A DNA stretch of 64,000 nucleotides from Flavobacterium cupreum. Lineage in GTDB: Bacteria > Bacteroidota > Bacteroidia > Flavobacteriales > Flavobacteriaceae. A model generated the notes under the pieces. It searched no databases, was not told the origin of the DNA, and worked only from the letters and a program-made list of their open reading frames with translations. How positions within the stretch are numbered: position 1 is the first letter of the stretch; every line of letters starts with the position of its first letter. A program made the translations under genes and the position numbers. The DNA lies in assembly GCF_003996965.1 (NCBI RefSeq), contig NZ_QWDM01000006.1:248001-312000 (forward strand). Reading direction: 5' to 3'. Below are positions 28,495-38,395 of the stretch, one piece after another.

Positions 28495-30651
28495 TTAAGC
28501 GTTACCTTTTGCTTTTTTAATTACAGCTTCTGAAATATTAGAAGGTGTTTCTGCATAGTGAGAAAACTCCATTGTTGAAGTAGCTCTACCAGAAGACAAT
28601 GTTCTTAATGTTGTTACATATCCAAACATTTCTGATAAAGGCACATCAGCTTTAATAGTTTTAGCACCGTTTCTGTCACCCATGTCATTTACCTGACCTC
28701 TACGACGGTTGATATCACCTACGATATCTCCCATGTTTTCTTCAGGAGTAATAACTTCCATTTTCATGATTGGCTCCAAAATAATCGCACCAGCAGCTTT
28801 AGCTACTTCTCTATAACCCATTCTAGCAGCTAATTCAAAAGAAAGAGCATCAGAATCGACAGGGTGGAAAGATCCGTCCGTCAAAGTTACTTTTAAACTA
28901 TCCACCTGATAACCTGCCAATGGACCTGTTTTCATAGCTTCACGGAAACCTTTTTCTACAGAAGGGATATATTCTTTAGGAACGTTACCACCTTTTACTG
29001 CATTGATAAACTGTAATCCAACAGGAACTTTACCGTCAACTTCGTCAGCTGGCTCAAGTGTAAATACGATATCACCGAATTTACCACGACCTCCTGATTG
29101 TTTCTTATAAGTCTCTCTGTGTGTTGCAGTTCTTGTAAACGCTTCTTTATATTCAACTTGAGGCTCACCTTGGTTTACTTCAACTTTAAATTCACGTTTC
29201 ATACGATCTACAAGGATATCTAAGTGAAGCTCACCCATACCTGAGATAATAGTTTGCCCTGAAGCCTCATCTGTTCTAACAGTAAATGTTGGATCCTCTT
29301 CAGCTAATTTAGCCAAAGCCATACCCATTTTATCAACGTCAGCTTTAGTTTTAGGTTCAATTGCAATACCAATTACCGGTGCAGGGAATTTCATAGACTC
29401 AAGAATGATTGGGTGTTTTTCATCACACAATGTATCTCCAGTTTTGATATCTTTAAATCCAACAGCAGCTCCAATATCTCCAGCCTCAATATATTCGATT
29501 GGATTTTGTTTGTTAGCGTGCATTTGGTAGATACGAGAAATTCTTTCTTTATTTCCTGAACGAGTGTTCAAAACATAAGAACCAGCATCTAAACGACCAG
29601 AGTAAGCACGGAAGAAAGCTAGACGACCTACGAATGGGTCAGTAGCAATTTTAAATGCCAAAGCAGCGAACGGCTCTTTTACATCTGGCTTACGCAAGAT
29701 TTTAGTTTGATCTTCTTCTAACAATTCAGCATCATCAGGGTGAATTCCTTCGATACCTTCCTTGTCCATTGGAGAAGGTAAATATTTACAAACTGCATCT
29801 AACATGAACTGAACTCCTTTGTTTTTGAAAGAAGAACCAGCGATCATCGGGATGATAGCCATATCCATAGTAGCAGCTCTTAAAGCGTTGTTGATTTCTT
29901 CCTCTGTAATAGAGTTTTCATCTTCCATGAATTTCTCTAAAAGATTTTCATCATAGTCAGCAACTGCTTCAATAAGAATAGATCTGTATTCTTTAACTTC
30001 AGCTAACATATCTTCTGGAATTGGCACAATATCAAAAGTTGCCCCTTGAGTAGCATCATGCCAGATGATAGCCTGGTTTTTTACTAAATCTACAACACCT
30101 TTGAAATCATTTTCTTCACCAATTGGCAAAGTGATTGCAACAGCATTAGATTTCAACATATCACGAACTTGTTGACAAACTGCCAAAAAGTTAGATCCCT
30201 GACGGTCCATTTTGTTAACGAATCCCATACGTGGAACTCTGTACTGATCAGCAAGTCTCCAGTTAGTTTCTGATTGAGGCTCAACACCATCAACAGCACT
30301 AAACAAGAAAACCAATCCATCAAGTACACGTAAAGAACGGTTTACCTCTACAGTAAAGTCAACGTGTCCCGGAGTATCAATGATATTAAAGTGGTATGGC
30401 AATGATTCAGGCAAAACTTTACCTTGTTCAGTTGGAAAATTCCACTCACAAGTTGTTGCAGCCGAAGTAATTGTAATACCTCTTTCTTGCTCTTGAGCCA
30501 TCCAGTCCATTGTTGCAGCACCATCGTGTACTTCACCAATTTTGTGTGACTTTCCAGTATAAAAAAGGATACGCTCAGTTGTTGTTGTTTTACCAGCATC
30601 AATGTGAGCAGCAATTCCGATATTTCTTGTATATTTTAAATCTCTAGCCAT
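28495..30651 (-). CDS. fusA: Elongation factor G
   Basis: This 718-residue translocation GTPase has the P-loop [14 protein letters not shown] at about residues 15-28, the switch region [21 protein letters not shown] and NKMDR, and the C-terminal EF-G domains ending with the [18 protein letters not shown] region. A short insert (about residues 72-86) follows switch I before the DTPGH motif. It lies 10 bases after rpsG and 11 before rpsJ. It drives tRNA-mRNA movement and, with RRF, ribosome recycling. Confidence 0.97.
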   Translation of the reverse strand: MARDLKYTRNIGIAAHIDAGKTTTTERILFYTGKSHKIGEVHDGAATMDWMAQEQERGITITSAATTCEWNFPTEQGKVLPESLPYHFNIIDTPGHVDFTVEVNRSLRVLDGLVFLFSAVDGVEPQSETNWRLADQYRVPRMGFVNKMDRQGSNFLAVCQQVRDMLKSNAVAITLPIGEENDFKGVVDLVKNQAIIWHDATQGATFDIVPIPEDMLAEVKEYRSILIEAVADYDENLLEKFMEDENSITEEEINNALRAATMDMAIIPMIAGSSFKNKGVQFMLDAVCKYLPSPMDKEGIEGIHPDDAELLEEDQTKILRKPDVKEPFAALAFKIATDPFVGRLAFFRAYSGRLDAGSYVLNTRSGNKERISRIYQMHANKQNPIEYIEAGDIGAAVGFKDIKTGDTLCDEKHPIILESMKFPAPVIGIAIEPKTKADVDKMGMALAKLAEEDPTFTVRTDEASGQTIISGMGELHLDILVDRMKREFKVEVNQGEPQVEYKEAFTRTATHRETYKKQSGGRGKFGDIVFTLEPADEVDGKVPVGLQFINAVKGGNVPKEYIPSVEKGFREAMKTGPLAGYQVDSLKVTLTDGSFHPVDSDALSFELAARMGYREVAKAAGAIILEPIMKMEVITPEENMGDIVGDINRRRGQVNDMGDRNGAKTIKADVPLSEMFGYVTTLRTLSSGRATSTMEFSHYAETPSNISEAVIKKAKGNA

Positions 30652-30661
30652 TTCTTACGAA

Positions 30662-31138
30662 TTAAAATCTAAAGTGAGAGAAAGCTTTATTAGCTTCTGC
30701 CATCTTGTGAGTATCCATTCTTTTCTTAACCGCAGCACCTTCTTCTTTAGCAGCAGCTAAACATTCTGACGCTAAACGTTGTGCCATAGATTTTTCATTT
30801 CTTCTTCTGGAATAAAGTATTAACCACTTCATTGCCATAGAAATTTTTCTGTCTGGTCTAATTTGCATTGGAATTTGAAATGTAGCTCCACCCACTCTAC
30901 GACTACGTACTTCTACGTGAGGCATAACGTTTGTTAAAGCATCTTTCCAAATTTCTAATGAAGATTTTTCTGAATCCTGCTTTTTAGACTCAATGATGTC
31001 AATTGCATCATAAAATACTTTGAAAGCTGTAGATTTCTTACCATCCCACATTAAGTTGTTCACAAAACGCGTTACCAATTGATCGTTAAATCTTGGATCT
31101 GGTAAAAGTGGTCTTTTCTTTGCCGCTCTTTTTCTCAT
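30662..31138 (-). CDS. rpsG: 30S ribosomal protein S7
   Basis: This 158-residue S7 starts MRKRAAKKRPLLPDPRFNDQ and contains VRSRRVGGATFQIPMQIRPD and SMAQRLASECLAAAKEEG. It nucleates folding of the 16S 3' domain and lies near the E-site. A 118-base spacer holding a degenerate tandem repeat separates it from rpsL, which is longer than usual for this operon. Confidence 0.97.
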   Translation of the reverse strand: MRKRAAKKRPLLPDPRFNDQLVTRFVNNLMWDGKKSTAFKVFYDAIDIIESKKQDSEKSSLEIWKDALTNVMPHVEVRSRRVGGATFQIPMQIRPDRKISMAMKWLILYSRRRNEKSMAQRLASECLAAAKEEGAAVKKRMDTHKMAEANKAFSHFRF

Positions 31139-31212
31139 GTCTTTTTTTTAATAAAAAGTTATAGGTCATCCGTTAAATGTTATGTTGTTACAGACTTCTA
31201 CCAAAGTTTCAA

Positions 31213-31249
31213 TCCCTAACCCTTAACTCCTAACCTCCAACTCTTAACG
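31213..31249. repeat. Degenerate 7-8-base tandem repeat in the rpsL-rpsG spacer
   Basis: The plus strand reads ccctaac/ccttaact/cctaacct/ccaactct/ttaac in succession (minus-strand unit close to gttagga). It lies inside the transcribed spacer of the str operon and encodes nothing. It belongs to the same style of short intergenic repeat seen at 7897 and 56606. Confidence 0.7.
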
Positions 31250-31256
31250 TTTTAAA

Positions 31257-31640
31257 TTACTTTTTTGCTTCTTTTGGGCGTTTAGCACCGTACTTAGATC
31301 TTCTTTGCGTTCTTCCTGCAACTCCTGACGTGTCAAGCGCTCCACGAACGATATGATATCTAACACCTGGTAAATCTTTTACCCTTCCACCTCGCACTAA
31401 TACTATCGAGTGCTCTTGTAGATTGTGTCCTTCTCCAGGGATGTAAGCATTCACTTCATTACCATTTGTCAAACGTACACGCGCAACTTTACGCATTGCA
31501 GAGTTTGGTTTTTTTGGTGTAGTAGTGTAAACACGCGTACAAACCCCTCTTCTTTGAGGACAAGAATCTAAAGCAACCGATTTACTCTTCTTAGTGATCT
31601 GAGTTCTTCCTGTTCTTACTAATTGTTGAATTGTTGGCAT
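31257..31640 (-). CDS. rpsL: 30S ribosomal protein S12
   Basis: This 127-residue S12 starts [20 protein letters not shown]; the frame is open to 31724, but the promoter lies within that extension, so the ATG at 31640 is the true start. The decoding loop [13 protein letters not shown] keeps Lys43/Lys44, and [13 protein letters not shown] is unchanged, so there is no sign of the common streptomycin-resistance substitutions. It is the first gene of the str operon. Confidence 0.97.
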
Positions 31641-31694
31641 AATTAATACTAAAAATTTATTATGTATATTAAATTCCCGCTTTTTACGGGGTTG

Positions 31695-31725
31695 CAAATG
31701 TATAAAATAATTTTCAGTATACAAA
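31695..31725 (-). promoter_or_regulatory. Promoter of the str operon (rpsL)
   Basis: On the minus strand TTTG (31725-31722), a 19-base spacer and TACATTTG (31702-31695) followed by C match the Bacteroidota consensus exactly. The leader is about 45-50 bases and starts with a small cccg/cggg hairpin. Confidence 0.82.
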
Positions 31726-31822
31726 CGTTAATTCATTAATTTTCAATAACATTATTTATCCTTATGATTTTAGAAACAAACAATAGATATTTGCAATACA
31801 TTTAATAAACCACAGTTAACAC

Positions 31823-33523
31823 TTGAAAAAACTTTTAACCATATTGATTTTCATTACAGGAATGAGCTCCCATGCCCAGAATTTTTATCTGGAAATTAAA
31901 GGAAGCAATCAGAACGAAAGCAAAATCATAGACTCCTTACCTTATTTAACAAAACACAGCAATATAAAATCCTTATTTGATGAAACAAACAAAACATCAA
32001 AAACACTTGAAAAAAAAGGATATCTGGATAACACCATATTAGAAACCACCAAATTAAATGACACTACCTACCTGTCTGTAATTAGCCTTAAAAACAAAAC
32101 AGAAAACATTCATATATATATAGGTAGAAATAATTCATTTTTTAATTCATCAGAAACACAAAAAGATACCCTAATTATCCCGTATGAAGAAGTTGAAAAT
32201 AATTTAAATCAAAAAATAATTGAAGCAGAAAAACAAGGTTTTGCCTTAAGTAAAATAAAACTTGAAAATATTCAAAGAAAGAATTCGGTAATTTATGCGG
32301 ACTTAAATTTTAAATCCGAAAAAAAACGTATCGTAAATTCAATTATTCTAAATTACACAGATAATAACGGGAAGGACTTTTTTCCACAAGGACATTTAAA
32401 ACAATTAAAGAAAAAATACCTTAACAAGACATTCAATCAACAGATAACAAAACAATTGTACGATAACATTAATAGTTTTGAATTCATCTCTCAGACAAAA
32501 TATCCTGAAATATTATTTACTACCGATTCCACAAAAATCTACACTTATATTGAAAAAAGAAGAGCCAACAATTTTGACGGTTACATCGGATTTTCAAATG
32601 ACGAAAACAAAAAAGTAAACCTGAACGGATATCTTGATATTACGCTACAAAACATTCTTCATTCCGGAGAAAAATTTTCCTTGTACTGGAAAAGCGACGG
32701 GAACCAACAAAAAACATTTGACACCAAATTAGAAATTCCATACATCTTCAAAACATCCCTTGGAATAAAAGCTCAGCTAAATATATTCAAACAAGACAGT
32801 ACATTTCAAAACACTAAAACCGCAATCGATCTGGGCTATTATCTTAATTATAATTCAAAAATATATCTGGGCTACCAATCGACAGAATCAAGCGACATTC
32901 AAAACACAAATAACCTTTCGATTAGCGACTACAAAAACTCCTACCTCACTTCAACTTTAGAGTATAAAAAAATTGACATTGCGAACGATCTTCTCCCTAA
33001 GAAAGCTTTTTTAAACTTTATAATGGGATACGGGAAAAGAGACACCAACAACGATCCTCAAACTGCAGAATCAAGCAAACAATTTTACACCAGCTTAAAC
33101 ATTTCATATAATTTTGAACTGAACGAAAAGAACTTTATTAACATAAATTCACAAAATTTTTATTTAAAAAGTAAAAATTACATTTCCAACGAATTGCAGC
33201 GTTTCGGCGGTATAAATTCAATAAGAGGCTTTTTAGAAAATAGTTTACAGTCAAATTTCAATTCCTTAATTCTTACAGAATACAGATATATTGTCTCTAA
33301 AAACTTATTCGTTCATTCTGTCACAGATTACGGCTTATACCAAGACCTCACAGGTGCTTTGAATAAAAATAAAATTAAAAAATTAATAGGAATCGGAGTC
33401 GGGACAGCCATTCAGACCAAAAACGGTTTATTAAAAATAATCCTAACAAACGGAGGAGAAAACATTAAAGACCTTGAATTATATAACACTATCATAAACA
33501 TATGTTATAATGTTAAATTTTAA
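31823..33523 (+). CDS. Outer-membrane barrel protein of the BamA/Omp85 type
   Basis: This 566-residue protein has a signal peptide (KKLLTILIFITGMSSHAQ), an N-terminal periplasmic region of about 180 residues, and a beta-barrel-like C-terminal half with alternating polar and aromatic strands. The segment FGGINSIRGFL near residue 461 is the xRGF motif of Omp85 barrels, and the chain ends in an aromatic residue (NVKF). Its substrate or partner is unknown. The start must be TTG at 31823: an in-frame stop lies two codons upstream and the signal peptide begins right here. It is divergent from the str operon and upstream of the SusC/SusD pair. Confidence 0.72.
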   Translation: MKKLLTILIFITGMSSHAQNFYLEIKGSNQNESKIIDSLPYLTKHSNIKSLFDETNKTSKTLEKKGYLDNTILETTKLNDTTYLSVISLKNKTENIHIYIGRNNSFFNSSETQKDTLIIPYEEVENNLNQKIIEAEKQGFALSKIKLENIQRKNSVIYADLNFKSEKKRIVNSIILNYTDNNGKDFFPQGHLKQLKKKYLNKTFNQQITKQLYDNINSFEFISQTKYPEILFTTDSTKIYTYIEKRRANNFDGYIGFSNDENKKVNLNGYLDITLQNILHSGEKFSLYWKSDGNQQKTFDTKLEIPYIFKTSLGIKAQLNIFKQDSTFQNTKTAIDLGYYLNYNSKIYLGYQSTESSDIQNTNNLSISDYKNSYLTSTLEYKKIDIANDLLPKKAFLNFIMGYGKRDTNNDPQTAESSKQFYTSLNISYNFELNEKNFININSQNFYLKSKNYISNELQRFGGINSIRGFLENSLQSNFNSLILTEYRYIVSKNLFVHSVTDYGLYQDLTGALNKNKIKKLIGIGVGTAIQTKNGLLKIILTNGGENIKDLELYNTIINICYNVKF

Positions 33524-33607
33524 GCTTTATCAAAAAAAGATTTTTATTTATTAGGAAAGTTAACAAATTATTAAGAGTTTTGCGATACTAATTCAAAATA
33601 TTTAAAA

Positions 33608-36600
33608 ATGAAACTAAAGTTCAATGGATTCTTAGTGCTTTTATTAGTACTAGTGGCGCAACTAACTTTCGCGCAAGAAAGATCTGTTTCAGGGATGGTT
33701 TCTGATAATACAGGTATGCCTTTGCCAGGTGTAAGTGTATTGATCAAAGGAACAAAAACTGGAACGCAAACTGATTTTGATGGTAAATTCTCCATTAAAG
33801 CATCAACAAGCCAAGTTTTGGTATTTAGCTACATTGGGATGAAATCTCAGGAAGTAGCTGCAAGTTCATCAGTAATCAATGTAAAATTAGGTGCTGATGC
33901 AAATGAACTTGAAGCAGTTGTTGTAACAACAGCTTTAGGTATTAAAAGAGAGAAAAAATCTCTTGGTTACTCTGCTCAATCAGTATCAGCAGAACAAGTA
34001 GGAACAGTTCCAACAGGAAACTTCGTAAATAACTTATCTGGAAAAGTTGCTGGTCTTAGTGTAACTCAGGGTACTAACTTTGGAGGATCTACAAACGTTG
34101 TTCTTAGAGGTTTCAAATCTTTATTAGGAGACAACCAGGCATTATTCGTAGTTGATGGTGTGCCAATTTTGAACAATAACGTAAACAGTTTGGATCAAAA
34201 AAGTGGTAGAGGTGGTTACGATTATGGTAACGCTGCATCTGATATCAACCCAAATAACATTGCTGAGATCAACGTATTAAAAGGTGCTGCTGCAACAGCT
34301 CTTTACGGATCAAGAGCACAAAATGGTGCGATCATTATTACAACTAAAAAAGGAAAAGCCAGAAATGACATGGCTGTAGAATTTTCATCTTCTTACACTA
34401 TGGGTACAGTAGATAAAAAAACTTTCCCAGAATATCAAACAGAATATGGTCAAGGATATTTCGGACAAAGATTTTCAACTTATCTAGGACAGCCAAGAGC
34501 AAGAACTGGAGATGATGCATCTTACGGACCGAAATATGATGGTTCATTAGTATACCAATACAATTCATTCATACCAGGTTCATCTACTTTTGGACAAAGA
34601 ACTCCATGGGTTGCTGCAAAAAATGGTCCGATTGAATTTTTTGACACTGCAACATCAACTGTAAACAACATCGCTTTAAGCGGTGGTAGCGATAAAGCAA
34701 CTTACAGATTAACTTATGCTAACACAAACAGTTCTGACATTTTACCAAATTCTTTATTAAGCAAGAATAACTTTAATGCTTCAGCTACTTATAAATTTAG
34801 CGACAAATTAAGCTCTACGTTTAATGCAACTTATGTAGCTCAAAACACTCGTAACAGAAATACAACTGGTTACGGAGGAAATCAAATTGCTGGTTTCAGA
34901 CAATGGTGGGCAAACAACGTTGATCTTAACGATCAAAAAGATTTCTACAACATGAGCCACCAAAACTATACTTGGAACATGGCAAGTGCTACGAATATCT
35001 CTCCTGCATACTGGGATAACCCTTATTTCGGAAGATACCAAAACTACAACAACGATAGCAGAAAAAGATTTGCTGCAAATGCAAGTGTAACTTATGATGT
35101 ATCTAAAAGTTTAAGTTTCACAGGTAGAATGGGTACTGATGGTTTCACTATGAAAACTGAAGACAGAATCGCTGCAGGATCAGTTCCGGCAACTTTGGGA
35201 TCTAACGCAAATCTTGCAAATTTACCTGCACAACCATCTGGTTATGCTTTAGACATCTATGATTACAGCGAACAAAATTATGATTTCCTTGCAACTTACA
35301 AGAGAGATTTAGCTGAAGAATTAAACCTTAACGTTATTCTTGGTTCAAACTACAACGTACAAAGCAAATTCTCTAATCAACAAATGACATCAGGAGGATT
35401 ATATGTTCCTGGATTGTATACTATTTCTAACTCTGTATCAGCTCCGGCTTTACCTAGAATCGTAGATACAAGAAAAGAAGTACTTGGTTTATTCGCACAA
35501 GCAACTTTAGGTTACAAAGGAACATACTATTTAGAAGGTTCTGTAAGAAGAGATGAATCATCTGCTTTACCTGTAGACAACAATGCATATTGGTATTCTG
35601 CAGTTTCTGGAAGTGTTATCTTCTCAAACTGGTTAAAAGATGTTGAATTCATCAATTTTGGTAAATTCAGAGCAGCTTACGCTCAGGTAGGTTCTGATAC
35701 AGATCCTAACCAATTACAAGATTTTTACACTGCAAGAACTCCATTTGGAACAGCAGTTTACTCTTATAACACTACTGCAAAAAATGCAAACTTAAAACCA
35801 CAACAATTAGACAACGTCGAGTTAGGTTTGAACATGCAATTTGCAAAAAACAGAGTTGGATTTGATGTTGCCTGGTTCCAAAACAAAGCTTACGATCAAA
35901 TTTTACCATTACCTGTATCTACATCTACCGGATCAGCATTCAACACTGTTAACGCTGGTACATTGACAACAAAAGGATTTGAGGTTACACTTAATGCTAC
36001 ACCTTTTAAAACAGCAAATTTTGCATGGGATATCAATGTAAACTGGTCTAATCCTAATACGAAAGTTACAGAATTGGCTCCGGGTATCGAGAACATCAAC
36101 ATTAACTCACTTCAGGGTGGTGTTAGTATCAATGCTCCTCTTAACCAGGATTACGGTCAAATTTGGGGAACAACTTATGTACTTGATGCTTCTGGAAACA
36201 GAATTATCGGAGACAATGGTGCTTACGTAGTTTCTACTACTACTGACAACAAACTTGGAACATACCAAGCTGACTGGGCTGGTGGTATCAACAACAAATT
36301 CACTTACAAAAACCTTTCTTTCAGTTTCTTAATTGATGTGAAAAAAGGAGGAAGTGTTTTCTCACTTGATCAATACTACGGTTACGGAACAGGTATCTAT
36401 GCTAATTCAGTTGGAAACAATGATTTAGGAAACCCAATAAGAAATACATTAGCTAATGGTGGTGGTGAAATTCTACAAGGTGTTATGGCAAATCCTGCTT
36501 ACACTCCAGGAGGAACTCAACCACAATACATCACTAACACTACAAGATTAGACAGATCTCAATCAAGCCAGGTTTTCGGTACAGATCCACCTGCTGCTGC

Positions 36601-36853
36601 ATTTGTTTACGATGCAGGATTTGTAAAATTAAGAGAAGTTGTTTTCACATACAATCTTCCTGAAAGTATCTTAGGAAAATCTGTTAAAGGAGCTTCATTT
36701 AGCTTAATAGGTAATAATCTTTGGATCATTGACAAAAGTTTACCATACTCTGATCCAGAAGCTGGATTGTCTTCAGGTAACACATCAGGATACCAATCAG
36801 GACCTATGCCGACAACAAGAAATATTTCTTTTAATGTCAAAGTTAATTTTTAA
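33608..36853 (+). CDS. SusC/RagA-family TonB-linked outer-membrane transporter
   Basis: This 1081-residue protein has a signal peptide (to about residue 23, TFAQ), a carboxypeptidase-regulatory-like domain (VSGMVSDNTGMPLPGVSVLI, about 27-105), a TonB-box region LEAVVVTTALGI, the plug with LKGAAATALYGSRAQNGAII, and a 22-strand barrel ending NISFNVKVNF. It imports oligomeric nutrients together with the SusD-like lipoprotein encoded 11 bases downstream. No glycosidase, peptidase or sensor gene accompanies the pair, so the substrate (glycan or peptide) cannot be inferred. The position beside the str operon and the clean codon usage suggest high, constitutive expression (inference). Confidence 0.93.
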   Translation: MKLKFNGFLVLLLVLVAQLTFAQERSVSGMVSDNTGMPLPGVSVLIKGTKTGTQTDFDGKFSIKASTSQVLVFSYIGMKSQEVAASSSVINVKLGADANELEAVVVTTALGIKREKKSLGYSAQSVSAEQVGTVPTGNFVNNLSGKVAGLSVTQGTNFGGSTNVVLRGFKSLLGDNQALFVVDGVPILNNNVNSLDQKSGRGGYDYGNAASDINPNNIAEINVLKGAAATALYGSRAQNGAIIITTKKGKARNDMAVEFSSSYTMGTVDKKTFPEYQTEYGQGYFGQRFSTYLGQPRARTGDDASYGPKYDGSLVYQYNSFIPGSSTFGQRTPWVAAKNGPIEFFDTATSTVNNIALSGGSDKATYRLTYANTNSSDILPNSLLSKNNFNASATYKFSDKLSSTFNATYVAQNTRNRNTTGYGGNQIAGFRQWWANNVDLNDQKDFYNMSHQNYTWNMASATNISPAYWDNPYFGRYQNYNNDSRKRFAANASVTYDVSKSLSFTGRMGTDGFTMKTEDRIAAGSVPATLGSNANLANLPAQPSGYALDIYDYSEQNYDFLATYKRDLAEELNLNVILGSNYNVQSKFSNQQMTSGGLYVPGLYTISNSVSAPALPRIVDTRKEVLGLFAQATLGYKGTYYLEGSVRRDESSALPVDNNAYWYSAVSGSVIFSNWLKDVEFINFGKFRAAYAQVGSDTDPNQLQDFYTARTPFGTAVYSYNTTAKNANLKPQQLDNVELGLNMQFAKNRVGFDVAWFQNKAYDQILPLPVSTSTGSAFNTVNAGTLTTKGFEVTLNATPFKTANFAWDINVNWSNPNTKVTELAPGIENININSLQGGVSINAPLNQDYGQIWGTTYVLDASGNRIIGDNGAYVVSTTTDNKLGTYQADWAGGINNKFTYKNLSFSFLIDVKKGGSVFSLDQYYGYGTGIYANSVGNNDLGNPIRNTLANGGGEILQGVMANPAYTPGGTQPQYITNTTRLDRSQSSQVFGTDPPAAAFVYDAGFVKLREVVFTYNLPESILGKSVKGASFSLIGNNLWIIDKSLPYSDPEAGLSSGNTSGYQSGPMPTTRNISFNVKVNF

Positions 36854-36864
36854 AAAAAATAAAA

Positions 36865-38310
36865 ATGAAAAAAATCATAGCAATATTAACAATAGGATTG
36901 TCTTTGACAGCTTGTGTTAATGAAGATATAAATACGGATCCAAACAGTGCGTACACTGTTGTTCCTGGATCGTTAATTAATTACGCACAAAAAGAATTAA
37001 GCGATTACCTGAATACACCAAGCGTAAACGAAAATAACTTTAGGCTTACCATGCAGTATTGGCAAGAAACAACGTACGTAAACGAAAGTAATTATGACTT
37101 TACAAACAGAAATGTTTCTAATCAGATCTATACTGACAATTATGTAAATGTATTAAACAACCTTGGTAAAGCTAAAGATGCAATTAATGCGTATGCACCG
37201 ACTGCAACTGAAGTAGCAGGATGGCCAAAAAACAAAAAGAATCAATTAGCAATAATTGATATCATTCAGGTATACACTTACCAACGTTTAGTGGATACTT
37301 TTGGTAACGTTCCTTATACTCAGGCAGCAAACCTTACTGCTTTTCCTTTGCCAGCATACGACGACGGAGCTACAATTTATGTGGATTTAATTGCCAGAAT
37401 CAATGCAGACATCGCTAATTTAGATGCAAGCGCAACTGGATTTCAATCTTTCAGTGATGGTGACCAATACTACCATGGAGATATCGCAAAATGGACTGTA
37501 TTTGCTAACTCTCTAAAATTAAAACTTGGAATCGGAATCGCAGATTCTAATCCTACTTTGGCACAAACAACAGCACTTTCTGCTATTGCGGCCGGAGTGA
37601 TGACTAATCCTGCAGATAACGGTCAATTCCAATACTTAGCAGCATCTCCGAATTACAATCCGTTATACGAAAATTTAGCGGCTAGTGGTAGAGAAGATTA
37701 TATTGCTGGTAAAACATTAATTGAGTTCATGAAGACTTCAGCTGATCCAAGACTTGACGATTATTATGACGAAGTACCTGCTGGTGGTTATATTGGTCAG
37801 ACAATTGGTGAAGGTGGTGAATTTGCAGAATTTTCACATATTGGTGAATTTGCTTACACTCCTACAACTCCAGGTGTGATCTTAAACTATACAGAAGTTG
37901 CTTTCTATATCGCAGAAGCTAATGCTCGTTGGAATCCAGCTGCTGCTGCAACTGCTTACAACACAGCTGTAACTGCTTCTATCGTAGAATGGGGTGGTAC
38001 TCCGGCTGAAGCTGTAACTTACCTTGCAACTCATCCTTATGATGCAGTTAACTGGAAAAAATCAATTGGAGAGCAAGCTTGGGTAGCTATGTTTAACCAA
38101 GCCTTAACTTCCTGGAATTTCTGGAGAAGATTAGACTTCCCTGTATTAACAGCTCCTGCTACTGCTATTATCAATGCTGGTGGTAAAGTTCCTGTAAGAA
38201 TGGCATACCCAGTATTAGAGCAACAAGTTAACAGCTCAAACTGGAAAGCTGCATCTACAGCTATCGGTGGAGATTTATTGACTACAAAATTATTCTGGGA
38301 TAAATTCTAA
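36865..38310 (+). CDS. SusD/RagB-family outer-membrane lipoprotein
   Basis: This 481-residue lipoprotein has the lipobox LTAC with the lipidated cysteine at residue 17, followed by the family pattern NEDINTDPNSA and a helical TPR-rich body. C-terminal blocks such as INWKK-like AVNWKKSIGEQAWVAMFNQ and WNFWRRLDFP, then VPVRMAYPVLEQ, match the SusD_2 subgroup. It acts as the lid that captures substrate over the SusC-type channel. It is cotranscribed with that gene and ends at a strong terminator. Confidence 0.92.
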   Translation: MKKIIAILTIGLSLTACVNEDINTDPNSAYTVVPGSLINYAQKELSDYLNTPSVNENNFRLTMQYWQETTYVNESNYDFTNRNVSNQIYTDNYVNVLNNLGKAKDAINAYAPTATEVAGWPKNKKNQLAIIDIIQVYTYQRLVDTFGNVPYTQAANLTAFPLPAYDDGATIYVDLIARINADIANLDASATGFQSFSDGDQYYHGDIAKWTVFANSLKLKLGIGIADSNPTLAQTTALSAIAAGVMTNPADNGQFQYLAASPNYNPLYENLAASGREDYIAGKTLIEFMKTSADPRLDDYYDEVPAGGYIGQTIGEGGEFAEFSHIGEFAYTPTTPGVILNYTEVAFYIAEANARWNPAAAATAYNTAVTASIVEWGGTPAEAVTYLATHPYDAVNWKKSIGEQAWVAMFNQALTSWNFWRRLDFPVLTAPATAIINAGGKVPVRMAYPVLEQQVNSSNWKAASTAIGGDLLTTKLFWDKF

Positions 38311-38333
38311 TTTATTCTCAAATAAACATATTA

Positions 38334-38369
38334 AAACCACTCTGTTCATTCAGAGTGGTTTTTTTTTAT
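38334..38369 (+). terminator. Terminator of the SusC/SusD operon
   Basis: An 11-bp perfect stem (aaaccactctg, 38334-38344, with 38351-38361) and 6-base loop are followed by an unbroken T run to about 38367, a classic intrinsic terminator 24 bases after the stop codon. Confidence 0.93.
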
Positions 38370-38383
38370 ATAAACATTATGCC

Positions 38384-38391
38384 TATATTTG
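38384..38391 (+). promoter_or_regulatory. -7 element of rlmB
   Basis: TATATTTG followed by C matches TAnnTTTGY and ends only 4 bases before the rlmB ATG, so the mRNA should be leaderless or nearly so. The position expected for the -33 box is occupied by the T run of the upstream terminator. Confidence 0.55.
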
Positions 38392-38395
38392 CCCC

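Noticed and set aside
31213..31249. Short CRISPR-like or telomere element
   Set aside because: The units are 7-8 bases, contiguous and degenerate; they fit a simple tandem repeat.
31641..31724. N-terminal extension of S12
   Set aside because: The region contains the consensus promoter and the S12 family starts at MPTIQQLV.
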